A stretch of DNA of 14,254 nt, from assembly GCA_024640385.1 (NCBI GenBank), contig JAHEFC010000053.1, positions 1-14,254 of the forward strand, read 5' to 3'. The notes beneath the pieces are model-generated. The model was not told where the DNA came from. It did not search any database and saw only the letters and a program-made list of their open reading frames with translations. Every line of letters begins with the position of its first letter. Position 1 is the stretch's first letter. Position numbers and translations under genes: made by a program. This stretch comes from Sphingobacteriales bacterium (GTDB lineage: Bacteria; Bacteroidota; Bacteroidia; Chitinophagales; Chitinophagaceae). Shown here in pieces: positions 1 to 8,743 of this stretch.

Positions 1-410
1 TCCGTATAGAGAAATTCAAGCCTGCTTTTTGCTGTCAGGTAATCCTGCTGTAACTGTATATACTGCTGGTCTTCCATCACTGCGAGTATTGAACCTTTCT
101 TTACATAAGTACCTGGTATCAGGCTGCTTCTTTTCAGATAACCTCCCAGGGGTATACTGATAGAAACAATGTTCTCCGGCGGCACATCGATCACTCCATT
201 GACTTTCAGCACTGTGTGCATCTCCCTTAGCTCTGGCTTAGCCAGAACCACACCCGCATTCTTCATCTGGACATCAGTAAGCTGCACTACATCAGCAGGG
301 CCGGAAGATTTGGAAGAATTTGCCATTTCAGTGGCAGAAGTTTCCTTGTTGCTGTTTTTGCAGGAAGCCAGCACTACCAATAAGACAGTCAATATTTTTA
401 TTGCTTTCAT
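1..410 (-). CDS. RND efflux periplasmic adaptor lipoprotein (MFP/HlyD type), N-terminal part only
   Basis: This is an open frame from ATG at 410 to the window edge, 136 codons with no stop, so the C-terminal part lies outside. Residues 1-17 are a lipoprotein signal with lipobox LASC (Cys17), followed by a Ser/Asn/Lys-rich linker. From about residue 40 the sequence is typical of CusB/CzcB-type adaptors: VVQLTDVQMKNAGV, then a lipoyl-like beta segment around 80-112 (IVSISIPLGGYLKRSS, GTYVKKGSILAVMED) and the start of a helical hairpin (QQYIQLQQDYLTAKSRLEFL). Such adaptors bridge the inner-membrane RND pump and the outer-membrane channel. The gene starts 17 bp after the stop codon of the pump gene on the same strand, so the two are almost certainly one transcript. 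The family call is firm. The metal specificity cannot be read from this fragment. Confidence 0.9.
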   Translation of the reverse strand, partial: MKAIKILTVLLVVLASCKNSNKETSATEMANSSKSSGPADVVQLTDVQMKNAGVVLAKPELREMHTVLKVNGVIDVPPENIVSISIPLGGYLKRSSLIPGTYVKKGSILAVMEDQQYIQLQQDYLTAKSRLEFLYT

Positions 411-427
411 ATGATTTTTTATAAAAC

Positions 428-3400
428 TTAATTTAATGCACTGATCCTTTCAATTACAATGGCAGCTTCATTCAGCTGCTGTACAGTGTTAAAATATTCC
501 CCTCTCGACTGAATGGCCTGATTTACCAGGATCACCCAGTTCAGATAACCGATCTCTCCCGCATTGAGTTTGTTAGTGGCGGTATTGATCACCGATGTGG
601 CTCCTGGAAGTATGATCTTTCTGTAAGACTGAAGCAACTGAACATCACGATGGTAAACAGCCAAGGCGTTATTGAGGTCTACACTTAATTGCTGTTTTGC
701 AGCATCCAACTCCTGCCTTCTTTGCATACTCAACACCTCAGCAGCATTGATCCTTGAACGCTGGGCCTTTGAAAACAAGGGAACTCCAATACCCGCGGTG
801 ACAGAATTGAATCGCTTGCCGGAACTGAAATACTGCTCAGTATTCTGACCGGTAGCCTGCCACCCTATAATGGTTGTGGTATTGAAACCCGCATTGAATG
901 TGGGATAAAGTTTTCTTTTCTCAAGCAAATGCTGGCTTTCCGAGAGCTCTATCAGTTGTTGCCTGTACTTGAGGAAGGGGCTGGTACTCAGAAATGATGT
1001 ATCAGGGATGATCTTCAGCGGGTAAACTATACTGTCTGCAACCGGTTCAGGAAGCTGCTGCATATTGATCAGCACAGACAGGCGATTCAACAATACCTTG
1101 TAGTCTACATTCAACATCTGTAACTGATTGGCGATCTGCTGACGCTGGTTCTCCGCCGTGCTCAACTCAAGCATATCAACATCCCCCGCATTCAAGCGCT
1201 CCCTGGTCCTGTCAAGGAATTTCCTGTAGATACTGTCGGCTTCTTCCAACAGACTCCTTTTTTGCTGAAGAACCAACAGCTGGTAAAACACGGATTTAAT
1301 CAATGACTTAATCTCGATCTCATTCTGCATGAGATTGGTTTCACTTAACCTGATATTGACCGCGTTCACTTCACCCAGACTCTTATATACGCCTGGGAAC
1401 TGAATGCCCTGGGAAAATGAGAACCTGTTGTCGTTCTGAAGACTGTTATATCGTCCGTATTCAAAGGACACATTCAGTTTGTCAATATCCCGCTTTGTTG
1501 ATTTCAATGCCTGGGAATAGACTACCTGCGTTTTCGACGCCTGCAGTGATAAGTTGTTCTTTATGGCACTGTCAAGCGCCTCAGGGAGCGTTATTCTCTG
1601 CTGGGCATTCACTGCCAATACCGGCAACAACAGAAGAAGTATCGCTGCACCGGGCTTGTAATGTTTGAAAAAGTGGAATCCCTTCTCAAACAGGATATAC
1701 AAGATCGGCAATACAAATAATGTTAACATGGTTGAAATGATAAGTCCTCCAATTACAACGGTGGCCAGGGGCTTTTGCACTTCGCCGCCTGCACCTGTAC
1801 TGATCGCCATTGGGATAAAACCAAGTGAGGGCACAAGCGCCGTCATCAGTACCGCCCTGAGCTTGGATTTTGTAGCATGCACCACCCTTCTTTCAATATC
1901 GTGCCAGCCTTCTTTATCCAGCCTGGTGAATTCTGAAACAAGCAGAATTCCATTTAGAACAGCTACCCCAAAGAGGGCAATGAAACCTACCCCGGCTGAT
2001 ATACTGAATGGCATGTCCCGGATCCACAAGGCAAATATTCCTCCCGTGGCAGATAAAGGAATGGCAGAATAGATCAGCAAACTGTGCTTGATCGAATTGA
2101 ATGCAAAGTATAACAACAGGAAGATCAGAAACAGCGCGATCGGAACAACTATTGAAAGCCTTTCCTTTGCTGCAGTCATGTTTTCAAATGAACCTCCGTA
2201 TACAATGGTATATCCCTTAGACATATTCAGCTGCTTATTCACTTTTTGCTGCAGTTCCTTCACAATGGTCTGCACATCCCGGCCGCTGATATTGAAACCC
2301 ACAATGATCCTCCTCTTGGTATTTTCCCGCTGGATCTGATTCACCCCTTCGATCTCCTCAATTCTGGCTACCATGGATAAAGGTATCTGGGCACCCTGGG
2401 CCGTAGGCACCATAAGGTTCTCAATATCCCCGATCTTTTTTCTCGAGTCGCCGGCAAGTCTGACCGTCATGTCAAACCTTTTTTCCCCTTCATAAACCTG
2501 CCCAGCAACCTGACCTGCAAATGCCGTATTCACCACCCGGTTCACATCACTTACATTCAAACCGTATTTAGCCATCCCGTCGCGATCATAACGGATCACC
2601 ACCTGAGGCATTCCGGTTACACGCTCTTCATAAATATTGATCGCTCCGTCAACAGACTGGATGATGCCGTTAAGCCTGTGGGCATATGCTGTAAGCGAGT
2701 CCAGGTTCTCCCCGAATATCTTGCACACCACATCCTGCCTGGCTCCCGTCATCAGTTCATTAAAGCGCATCTGGACCGGATACTGAAAACCTACCGTTAT
2801 GCCCGGCACTTCCTCCAGTGCTGTAGTCATTTTCTCACTGAGCTCTGCAAATGTTTTTGCCGAGGTCCACTGCTTTTTGTTTTTCAGGATCACCATCATA
2901 TCAGCCGCTTCAAAGGGCATGGGGTCCGTAGGAATTTCTGCACTTCCTATTTTGGTGACCACTTTCTCTACTTCCGGAAAACGCTCAAGAAGGATACTGG
3001 TTGCCTTCTGGGTTGAATTTATGGTATTGTTCAGGTTGCTCCCGGTCAAAAGCCTGGTCTCTACTGCAAAATCTCCTTCTTCCAGCTGCGGAATGAATTC
3101 ACCCCCAAGCCGGCCCATCACAAAAATTGAAATTCCAAATATCAGGATCGCTGATGCTATGATGATCTTAGGATAAGAAAAAGATTTTCTCAGTAAAGGC
3201 TGGTATATCCTTTCAATCCAGGCCATGAATTTGTCTGCCACCGAAGTTTTGTGGCTGAGGTCTTTGCTCAATGCCAAAGCAGACATCATAGGCACATAGG
3301 TAATGGACAGGATAAATGCCCCCAGAATGGCAAATGCAACTGTAAATGCCATAGGCTTGAACATCTTGCCTTCAATGCCCTCAAGCGTAAGGATTGGGAG

Positions 3401-4789
3401 ATAAACGATCAGGATGATGATCTGGCTGAATACCGCAGACTTGATCATGAGGCTGGTGGAATGACTGACCTCTTCATCCATTTCTGTCTGCGTGATATGC
3501 CCTATTTTCCTGAAATGCTTGGAGTGCACGAAACGGTGAAGGATCGCTTCTACAACAATCACCGACCCGTCAACGATCAGTCCGAAGTCAATAGCACCCA
3601 ACGACATCAGGTTGCCGCCAATACCGAACTTATTCATCATGATCACTGCAAAAAGCATGGATAGCGGAATAACCGAAGATACGATCAGCCCTGCCCTGAT
3701 ATTACCCAGGAAAAACACCAAAACGAAGATCACGATCAATGCGCCTTCCATAAGGTTTACTTCAACGGTCTCGATGGCATTGTTCACCATCTTGGTTCTG
3801 TCAAGGAATGCTTCAATCACCACACCCTCCGGCAGCATTTTCTGGATCTCTGCTATGCGGGCCTTTACCCTCTTGATCACGGCTGAAGAGTTTTCCCCTT
3901 TCAGCATCATCACAACTGCACCTGCAACCTCTCCCTTATCGTTATAGGTCATGGCACCATACCTGATGGCGGAACCAAATTGAACAACAGCCACATCACG
4001 CATCAGCAGGGGCGCGCCATTATCCAGGTTTTTTACAACGATCTTTTCTATATCCTCTATGGTTGCCGTAAGACCTTCACTTCGTATATACAGCACCGTT
4101 GGGCCTTTTTCGATATAAGCCCCCCCGGTGTTCTGGTTATTCTTCTCAAGGGCGTCAAAAACGTCAGCGATCGTGATGTTATAGGCTTTCAGCTGTTCTT
4201 GCCTGACTGCGATCTCATATTGCTTGAGTTTACCCCCAAAACTCGACACTTCAGCAACACCCGGCGTTCCCAGTAACTGCCTTCTTACGATCCAATCCTG
4301 TATGGTACGAAGCTCCATCGCATCATACTTGCTTTCATACCCTTTCTCGGGCCTAACCACGTATTGGTAGATCTCTCCTAAACCGGTAGATACAGGAGCC
4401 ATTTCAGGCGATCCGATCCCGGAAGGGATATCCCTCTGCACCTGCTGTAGTTTTTCACTGATCTGCTGCCGGGCCCAGTACACATCTGTATGGTCATCAA
4501 ACACTATGGTAACAAGGGAAAGACCAAAACGGGAAAAACTTCTGATCTGCTTCAGGCCTGAAATACTGCTCACCGCCTGTTCTATCGGGAAGGTGATCAG
4601 TCGCTCTATGTCGGGGGCACCCAGGGAAGGCGAAACCGTGATCACCTGTACCTGGTTATCTGTAATATCAGGCACTGCATCTATCGGGAGCCTGGTGACC
4701 TCATAACTACCCCAGATCACCAGCGCCAATACAAACAAGCTTACAATAAGCTTATTGTGAACAGAAAAATTAATGACTTTATTAAGCAT
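428..4789 (-). CDS. CusA/CzcA-family heavy-metal RND pump fused to a TolC-like outer-membrane factor
   Basis: A 1,453-residue protein. Residues 1-1035 are a full heavy-metal RND pump: TM1 near 12-30, a periplasmic porter loop, TM2-TM6 near 343-503, TM7 near 540-560, a second porter loop, and TM8-TM12 near 879-1033. The TM4 motif AIDFGLIVDGSVIVVE carries the proton-relay acids D401 and D407 and the family's E414. Residues about 1063-1453 are an outer-membrane efflux protein (TolC/OEP fold: ITLPEALDSAIKNN, long heptad-like helices, GIGVPLFSKAQRSRINAAE). They are joined by residues 1041-1062, a basic then very hydrophobic stretch ending AVNA/QQ that looks like an internal signal or 13th membrane segment. 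No Met lies in the junction, so this is a true fusion, not two misread genes. RND-OMF fusions are common in Bacteroidota. By eye the CusA copper methionines are replaced (E577, A628, E678), which favours a divalent-metal pump. The small His-rich gene lies upstream and the adaptor downstream. Confidence 0.93.
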   Translation of the reverse strand: MLNKVINFSVHNKLIVSLFVLALVIWGSYEVTRLPIDAVPDITDNQVQVITVSPSLGAPDIERLITFPIEQAVSSISGLKQIRSFSRFGLSLVTIVFDDHTDVYWARQQISEKLQQVQRDIPSGIGSPEMAPVSTGLGEIYQYVVRPEKGYESKYDAMELRTIQDWIVRRQLLGTPGVAEVSSFGGKLKQYEIAVRQEQLKAYNITIADVFDALEKNNQNTGGAYIEKGPTVLYIRSEGLTATIEDIEKIVVKNLDNGAPLLMRDVAVVQFGSAIRYGAMTYNDKGEVAGAVVMMLKGENSSAVIKRVKARIAEIQKMLPEGVVIEAFLDRTKMVNNAIETVEVNLMEGALIVIFVLVFFLGNIRAGLIVSSVIPLSMLFAVIMMNKFGIGGNLMSLGAIDFGLIVDGSVIVVEAILHRFVHSKHFRKIGHITQTEMDEEVSHSTSLMIKSAVFSQIIILIVYLPILTLEGIEGKMFKPMAFTVAFAILGAFILSITYVPMMSALALSKDLSHKTSVADKFMAWIERIYQPLLRKSFSYPKIIIASAILIFGISIFVMGRLGGEFIPQLEEGDFAVETRLLTGSNLNNTINSTQKATSILLERFPEVEKVVTKIGSAEIPTDPMPFEAADMMVILKNKKQWTSAKTFAELSEKMTTALEEVPGITVGFQYPVQMRFNELMTGARQDVVCKIFGENLDSLTAYAHRLNGIIQSVDGAINIYEERVTGMPQVVIRYDRDGMAKYGLNVSDVNRVVNTAFAGQVAGQVYEGEKRFDMTVRLAGDSRKKIGDIENLMVPTAQGAQIPLSMVARIEEIEGVNQIQRENTKRRIIVGFNISGRDVQTIVKELQQKVNKQLNMSKGYTIVYGGSFENMTAAKERLSIVVPIALFLIFLLLYFAFNSIKHSLLIYSAIPLSATGGIFALWIRDMPFSISAGVGFIALFGVAVLNGILLVSEFTRLDKEGWHDIERRVVHATKSKLRAVLMTALVPSLGFIPMAISTGAGGEVQKPLATVVIGGLIISTMLTLFVLPILYILFEKGFHFFKHYKPGAAILLLLLPVLAVNAQQRITLPEALDSAIKNNLSLQASKTQVVYSQALKSTKRDIDKLNVSFEYGRYNSLQNDNRFSFSQGIQFPGVYKSLGEVNAVNIRLSETNLMQNEIEIKSLIKSVFYQLLVLQQKRSLLEEADSIYRKFLDRTRERLNAGDVDMLELSTAENQRQQIANQLQMLNVDYKVLLNRLSVLINMQQLPEPVADSIVYPLKIIPDTSFLSTSPFLKYRQQLIELSESQHLLEKRKLYPTFNAGFNTTTIIGWQATGQNTEQYFSSGKRFNSVTAGIGVPLFSKAQRSRINAAEVLSMQRRQELDAAKQQLSVDLNNALAVYHRDVQLLQSYRKIILPGATSVINTATNKLNAGEIGYLNWVILVNQAIQSRGEYFNTVQQLNEAAIVIERISALN

Positions 4790-4879
4790 TATATTTTCAA
4801 ATAAAAAGATTTACGAATGGGATAGCTGATAACTGATCCTTAACCAGGGTTCATATCTGACTATTAGATGCTGAATCCT

Positions 4880-4906
4880 GAAAAAGATGTTTCTCCCCAG
4901 GAGAAA
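4880..4906 (-). terminator. Hairpin with T-tract after the small His-rich gene
   Basis: A perfect 7-bp stem (TTTCTCC / GGAGAAA, loop of 3) spans 4890-4906. On the minus strand it is followed by CATCTTTTTC. It begins 8 bp after the stop of the 4915-5295 gene and about 90 bp before the pump start. It could be a terminator or an attenuator that lowers pump expression relative to the small protein. The T-tract is short, so strength is uncertain. Confidence 0.45.
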
Positions 4907-4914
4907 TAAGGGGA

Positions 4915-5295
4915 TCAGATCCGGGGAGGTCTGAATAGAGAAGAAGCTGCGGTATTGATGTAAAATGATTCTTCCAGTACGGGCTGCAGCGGTTTCGAAA
5001 GGTTGAAATGCTGATACTCTATGGATACCACCGTTACAGAAACGGAAGTGATCTGTGGACAACAGTGCTGGCTTGAACTTTTGAACGGCAATTGCATATC
5101 CCTGTCCTGGTCATTGTCACTGATATCTTCACCCCAGTAATGCATGGACAGAAAATCAAGGAACCCGATATGACTGTTTAAATGATGATGCTCGAGGAAA
5201 TGCGAAAAAAGTACGGGCATTTTGCTCAATTGCCCGGCCGATGCCGTGTTCAATAACACAATGATCAGAGGTATGTACAGTAAAATTTTCCGCAC
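4915..5295 (-). CDS. Small exported His-rich protein upstream of the RND pump
   Basis: About 126 residues from a GTG at 5295 (MRKILLYIPLIIVLLNTASA), a clear signal peptide with A-x-A-like cleavage near residue 20. A TTG two codons earlier (5301) is the other possible start. The frame has no ATG before a Met that would remove the signal peptide. The mature part carries FSHFLEHHHLNSH and FLDFLSMHYWGEDI, then a Cys pair (QHCC) and a C-terminal SLFRPPRI. The His, Met, Cys and acidic residues suggest periplasmic metal binding. I recognise it only as the sort of small protein often found just before CusA/CzcA genes in Bacteroidota; I know no characterised function. It lies 125 bp before the pump and 75 bp after the receptor gene, all on one strand. 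Confidence 0.78.
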   Translation of the reverse strand: MRKILLYIPLIIVLLNTASAGQLSKMPVLFSHFLEHHHLNSHIGFLDFLSMHYWGEDISDNDQDRDMQLPFKSSSQHCCPQITSVSVTVVSIEYQHFNLSKPLQPVLEESFYINTAASSLFRPPRI

Positions 5296-5370
5296 AGGCA
5301 AATATACGCCACTATCTCCAAAACGCTAACGGGTTTCACTCCTGGTCGCGAATGCATGCGGGTTTAACCG

Positions 5371-7485
5371 TTAATCTGGCTGTTTTAAAGTGAATCTTAA
5401 TCCCACAAACAGCCTCCTGCCCTGGTTGGGGGCATACATATATGTGGGGTCGAAGCTAAGAGCATATGGGTTGTCCGGCGTGACCATCACTTTACCGGAA
5501 GCATCGTACTGAACATTCTTGTCGAACGGGTCTTCTGAACGGGCAATGATAAAGGGTACATCTTTCGTCGGCGTCCAGTTCAGGATATTCTTCATGCCAA
5601 AATATATTTCAAACTGCCGGAGTCTTTTGGAGACCTGCAGATTCTGGACAGACCAAACCGGCGATTCAGCTGGCCTGGGATCAAGAGGTCCCAATAACGG
5701 AAGCCGCATAGGGCCATAAATGTTTCCGGTGTAGTCTATGGTAAGATGGCGTTTGGGAAAACTGTATGAAACAGTCCACACCCCACTCCAGTTCTCCACC
5801 AACACGGGCCTGAGTTTCTCCTGCTTTTCACGGACTACAAATACGTCCTGTATGGTGGCACCAAGCATCAGCCGTAAACGGTTTTCATAATTGTATTCAC
5901 TATTCAGACTTATCCCTTTTGAGACTGAATAACCATCAAGATTCTGATAAATGATCTTGTTCGGGTCAGTATCATAGTCCGGGATGATCTGGTTGGAGAA
6001 CCTGGTATACCAGATACTGGCGTCAAGATTAATAAGTGAACGATCCATCACCAGCCTATGGTTATAATTCATGTTGATATTGTAACTCTGCTCAGGCCTG
6101 ATCTCCTCTTTGATCTCAATAGTTCTTGCACCTGTCAGTGCCGCATGATCTTCCGTGAAAATATTCACCACCCTGAAACCTGTTCCGGCGTTCAACCTGA
6201 AAACGCCATTGTCAAATGTTTTCCATTTCCATGCCAGCCTGGGGGTGAAGATGTTTCCATGCTTTGAATGATAGTCGTACCGAAGACCCAACAGGAGATC
6301 ATGACGGCTATTGATCCGGATCTCATCCTGAACGAATATGCCAGGCAACCAGCTTATTTCAGGTTTGTTCCCCTGTTTTAAAGGATCAAAAGTGGCTGCG
6401 GTATTGTCGTCCATATAATTGTACCGCATAGCCAGCCCTGCCAGCAGGTTATGCCTTTCAACCGCTTTATCCCAGGTCAGCTGCCCGAAACCGATCTGCT
6501 GCCTGGCCAGGAATGGCGTGATACCGTAATAGGAGTCTTGGTCGTGATAGGTATAAGACCAGGAAAACAACACCCTCTCATCCATGGGCAGCTGGTATCG
6601 ACCGATGAATTCAGCTCGCTTTGTATAAATACTCTCTCCATAAATTGAATCAGAGCCCCTGAACTGATCAGTCCAGTTCATTTCACCTCCCCACCTGTTC
6701 TCATGATATAATCGGATACCCATTTCCGTTAGTCTGGAAAAATTCCTTTCAAATGACCATTTCGAAAAAATGGACAATCTCTGCTGCAGGGTCATATCCG
6801 TGAAATGATCGTTATTGTGATCAACCGGCTGATCATAGTGATACATATGCACACCCAGCATACTCCGCGTTCTTTTACCAACCCTGAATGAAGCAGAAAG
6901 GTCTGCCTGGTATTCCTGCCAGGAAGTGGCCATCAGATCGGCGGATACCAGTGGCGCTTTCATCGGTGATTTGGTAATGATGTTGATCAGTCCGCCCACT
7001 GCCTCGGAACCATAAAGCCCGGAAGCCGGCCCTTTCACTATTTCTACCCGGTCTATCATCTGGTTGGGAATTCCAAAAAGCCCATACACGGTGGAAAGGC
7101 CACTCACAATTGGCATACCATCTATCGTGACCATGGTATAGGGGCCGTCAAGACCATTGATATGGATATCTCCTGTATTGCAGACATTACAATTCAGCTG
7201 GGGCCTGACCCCGTTCACCATCTGCAGCGCCTCAAAAATACTGGGTACTGGATTCTTCTTCAGGAATTGCGAACTATACACTTCCACAGCAACAGGACTT
7301 TCCAGCTTTCGTACAGGTCGCATGGTTCCTGACACCACGATCTCGTCCATATCAGGCCTGATGAATCCGGGGATGGTGTCTTTCGATGAATACTTCTTCA
7401 CTGTGGTATCCTGCTTCATTTCCTGCGAAAAAACTCCGCAGGCCATAACCATAAAAACCATCAAAAAACCGAATCCTCTAAACAT
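5371..7485 (-). CDS. TonB-dependent outer-membrane receptor, possible metal or metal-complex uptake
   Basis: 704 residues. Signal peptide 1-20 (ending GVFS/QE), TonB-box-like MDEIVVSGT at 46-54, and plug domain about 55-175 with the standard IDRVEIVKGPASGLYGSEAV and GGLINIITKSP. The rest is a 22-strand-type barrel ending RRLFVGLRFTLKQPD. There is no carboxypeptidase-like N-terminal extension and no SusD partner, so it resembles BtuB/FepA-type receptors rather than glycan SusC. The plug contains NCNVCNTGDIHING (Cys99, Cys102), an unusual reduced-thiol or metal-binding candidate at the ligand-facing side. It stands between an MFS gene and the efflux operon, which supports a metal-related ligand, but the substrate is inferred. 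A good TTTG/TAGGTTTG promoter lies just upstream, so it may start its own transcript that continues into the efflux genes. Confidence 0.93.
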   Translation of the reverse strand: MFRGFGFLMVFMVMACGVFSQEMKQDTTVKKYSSKDTIPGFIRPDMDEIVVSGTMRPVRKLESPVAVEVYSSQFLKKNPVPSIFEALQMVNGVRPQLNCNVCNTGDIHINGLDGPYTMVTIDGMPIVSGLSTVYGLFGIPNQMIDRVEIVKGPASGLYGSEAVGGLINIITKSPMKAPLVSADLMATSWQEYQADLSASFRVGKRTRSMLGVHMYHYDQPVDHNNDHFTDMTLQQRLSIFSKWSFERNFSRLTEMGIRLYHENRWGGEMNWTDQFRGSDSIYGESIYTKRAEFIGRYQLPMDERVLFSWSYTYHDQDSYYGITPFLARQQIGFGQLTWDKAVERHNLLAGLAMRYNYMDDNTAATFDPLKQGNKPEISWLPGIFVQDEIRINSRHDLLLGLRYDYHSKHGNIFTPRLAWKWKTFDNGVFRLNAGTGFRVVNIFTEDHAALTGARTIEIKEEIRPEQSYNINMNYNHRLVMDRSLINLDASIWYTRFSNQIIPDYDTDPNKIIYQNLDGYSVSKGISLNSEYNYENRLRLMLGATIQDVFVVREKQEKLRPVLVENWSGVWTVSYSFPKRHLTIDYTGNIYGPMRLPLLGPLDPRPAESPVWSVQNLQVSKRLRQFEIYFGMKNILNWTPTKDVPFIIARSEDPFDKNVQYDASGKVMVTPDNPYALSFDPTYMYAPNQGRRLFVGLRFTLKQPD

Positions 7486-7516
7486 ATTTTTAGGCTTGTC
7501 TAAATTTATTATTAAA

Positions 7517-7547
7517 CAAACCTAGTAATATTTTTATATATCTCAAA
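7517..7547 (-). promoter_or_regulatory. Bacteroidota-type promoter for the TonB-dependent receptor
   Basis: On the minus strand TTTG (7547-7544) is separated by 19 bp from TAGGTTTG (7524-7517), which matches the Bacteroidota primary-sigma pattern TTTG / TAnnTTTG. Predicted transcription starts around 7510, leaving a leader of about 25 nt, AT-rich and ending CCTAAAAAT before the ATG at 7485. Confidence 0.6.
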
Positions 7548-7574
7548 ATATAAGCCCGGCAATGAATGGCCGGC
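7544..7574 (-). terminator. Probable terminator of the MFS transporter gene
   Basis: Just after the MFS stop, GCCGGC (7574-7569) can pair with GCCGGGC (7560-7554) with one bulged G and an 8-nt loop. On the minus strand this is followed by TTATATTTTG. The T-rich part overlaps the -33 element of the receptor promoter, so the end of one unit and the start of the next are packed together. A competing pairing GCCGG/CCGGC (7569-7586) overlaps the stop codon. Confidence 0.45.
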
Positions 7575-7576
7575 TG

Positions 7577-8743
7577 TTATACCGGCTTGACCTTCAGTGT
7601 AAACCAGGCGATCACGAGTATGCTTACGATAGCGGAGGACATGAATGCAACAGCAGGACCGAAATAATACCAGGCCAGTCCGGCCAGGCTGCTTGCGATT
7701 AAAGCGGCAATACTTTGAAAACCCGTGTAGGTGCCAATAGCTGTAGCGGCTTCCCCGTGGGGGATAATATTGGTGATCCATGCTTTGGAAACGCCTTCAG
7801 TACAAGCCGCATACATACCGTAGCTAATAAATAAAGCAAGAAAGGCCCAGATGGATCCTGAAAATGCAAATCCTGTATAAGTGATGGCAAAAAATACAAG
7901 TCCGCAGATAAAGATATTCCGGACGCCTAATTTATCGGCAAGCCGGCCCATGGGATAGGCGAAAAGCGCATAGACGAGGTTGTAAAATATATAAACACTG
8001 ATAATGGTTGAGTCTGCATGCCCTGATTCTTTCATCTTTAAAAAAAGCAGCACATCCGAGCTGTTGAACAACGCGAACAACAACAGCCCTCCTGCCAGTT
8101 TCCTGTATTCCGAACTGGTACGTTTCCAGTACCTGAAGCCTTCCAGCAATGAAACATTTTTACTGCCCTGGGGGGGTATTTTTTTTTCCTTCACCAGGCT
8201 TGTGAAAATAACAGCCACCATGCCCGGCAAAAATGCCAGCAAAAAAAGCAACTTATATTCACCGGGGCGAAAATACAGCCAGGTCAGCGCCATGGCCGGA
8301 CCGATCACAGCTCCCATTGTATCCATGGAACGATGAAAACCGAAAACCTCCCCTTTGGTTTCCTTCGTGGCTTCTGCACTCAGCATGGCGTCGCGGGCTC
8401 CCGTTCTCAACCCCTTCCCCAGCCTGTCGATAGTTCTGGCTGTGAATATCCAGCCGATGCTGGTGAAAAGGGCCATCATCGGTTTGGAGACTGCACTCAG
8501 CGCATATCCGGCCTGAACAAAAGGAAGCCTTTTGCCCCATTGATCAGACAAGCCTCCGAAATAAGATTTACTCAAACCTGCCATAGCTTCAGCAAAACCT
8601 TCCAACACTCCGATAACCACAATGGTAAAGCCGATCTGTTTGAGATAGAGCGGCATAACGGGATATAACATTTCACTGGCCATATCGGTAAACAGGCTCA
8701 CCAGTGATAACATCCAGACGGTTCTGCTCAGATTTGATCTCAT
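7577..8743 (-). CDS. MFS transporter, 12 TM, substrate unknown
   Basis: 388 residues, all hydrophobic segments of a 12-TM major facilitator. Motif A is present after TM2 (GGLSDQWGKR, 63-72) and in degenerate form in the second half (MGRLADKLGVRN, 265-276). DRLGKGLRTGARDAML (106-121) is the signature of a wide, poorly characterised bacterial MFS branch. TM1 holds SLFTDMASEMLYP with Met21 and Met25, a MxxxM spacing that also occurs in the copper importer CcoA though at a different place, so this is only suggestive. It sits between metal-binding small proteins and a TonB receptor, hence a metal or metal-chelate substrate is plausible but unproven. The ATG at 8743 overlaps the stop of a 27-codon ORF as ATGA, which supports this start. 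It ends at a probable hairpin terminator. Confidence 0.88.
   Translation of the reverse strand: MRSNLSRTVWMLSLVSLFTDMASEMLYPVMPLYLKQIGFTIVVIGVLEGFAEAMAGLSKSYFGGLSDQWGKRLPFVQAGYALSAVSKPMMALFTSIGWIFTARTIDRLGKGLRTGARDAMLSAEATKETKGEVFGFHRSMDTMGAVIGPAMALTWLYFRPGEYKLLFLLAFLPGMVAVIFTSLVKEKKIPPQGSKNVSLLEGFRYWKRTSSEYRKLAGGLLLFALFNSSDVLLFLKMKESGHADSTIISVYIFYNLVYALFAYPMGRLADKLGVRNIFICGLVFFAITYTGFAFSGSIWAFLALFISYGMYAACTEGVSKAWITNIIPHGEAATAIGTYTGFQSIAALIASSLAGLAWYYFGPAVAFMSSAIVSILVIAWFTLKVKPV

Noticed and set aside
1417..4706. Several plus-strand frames of 60-140 codons inside the RND gene
   Set aside because: All lie antisense to a clear 1,453-residue protein and show no recognisable protein features.
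4811..5062. 83-codon frame overlapping the end of the His-rich gene
   Set aside because: No domain or signal; the other frame has a signal peptide, His motifs and proper context.
5299..5306. Minus-strand TATATTTG just before the His-rich gene as its promoter
   Set aside because: It would place the transcription start inside the GTG start codon and no -33 TTG is seen at 19-21 bp, so the match may be chance unless the real start is farther downstream.
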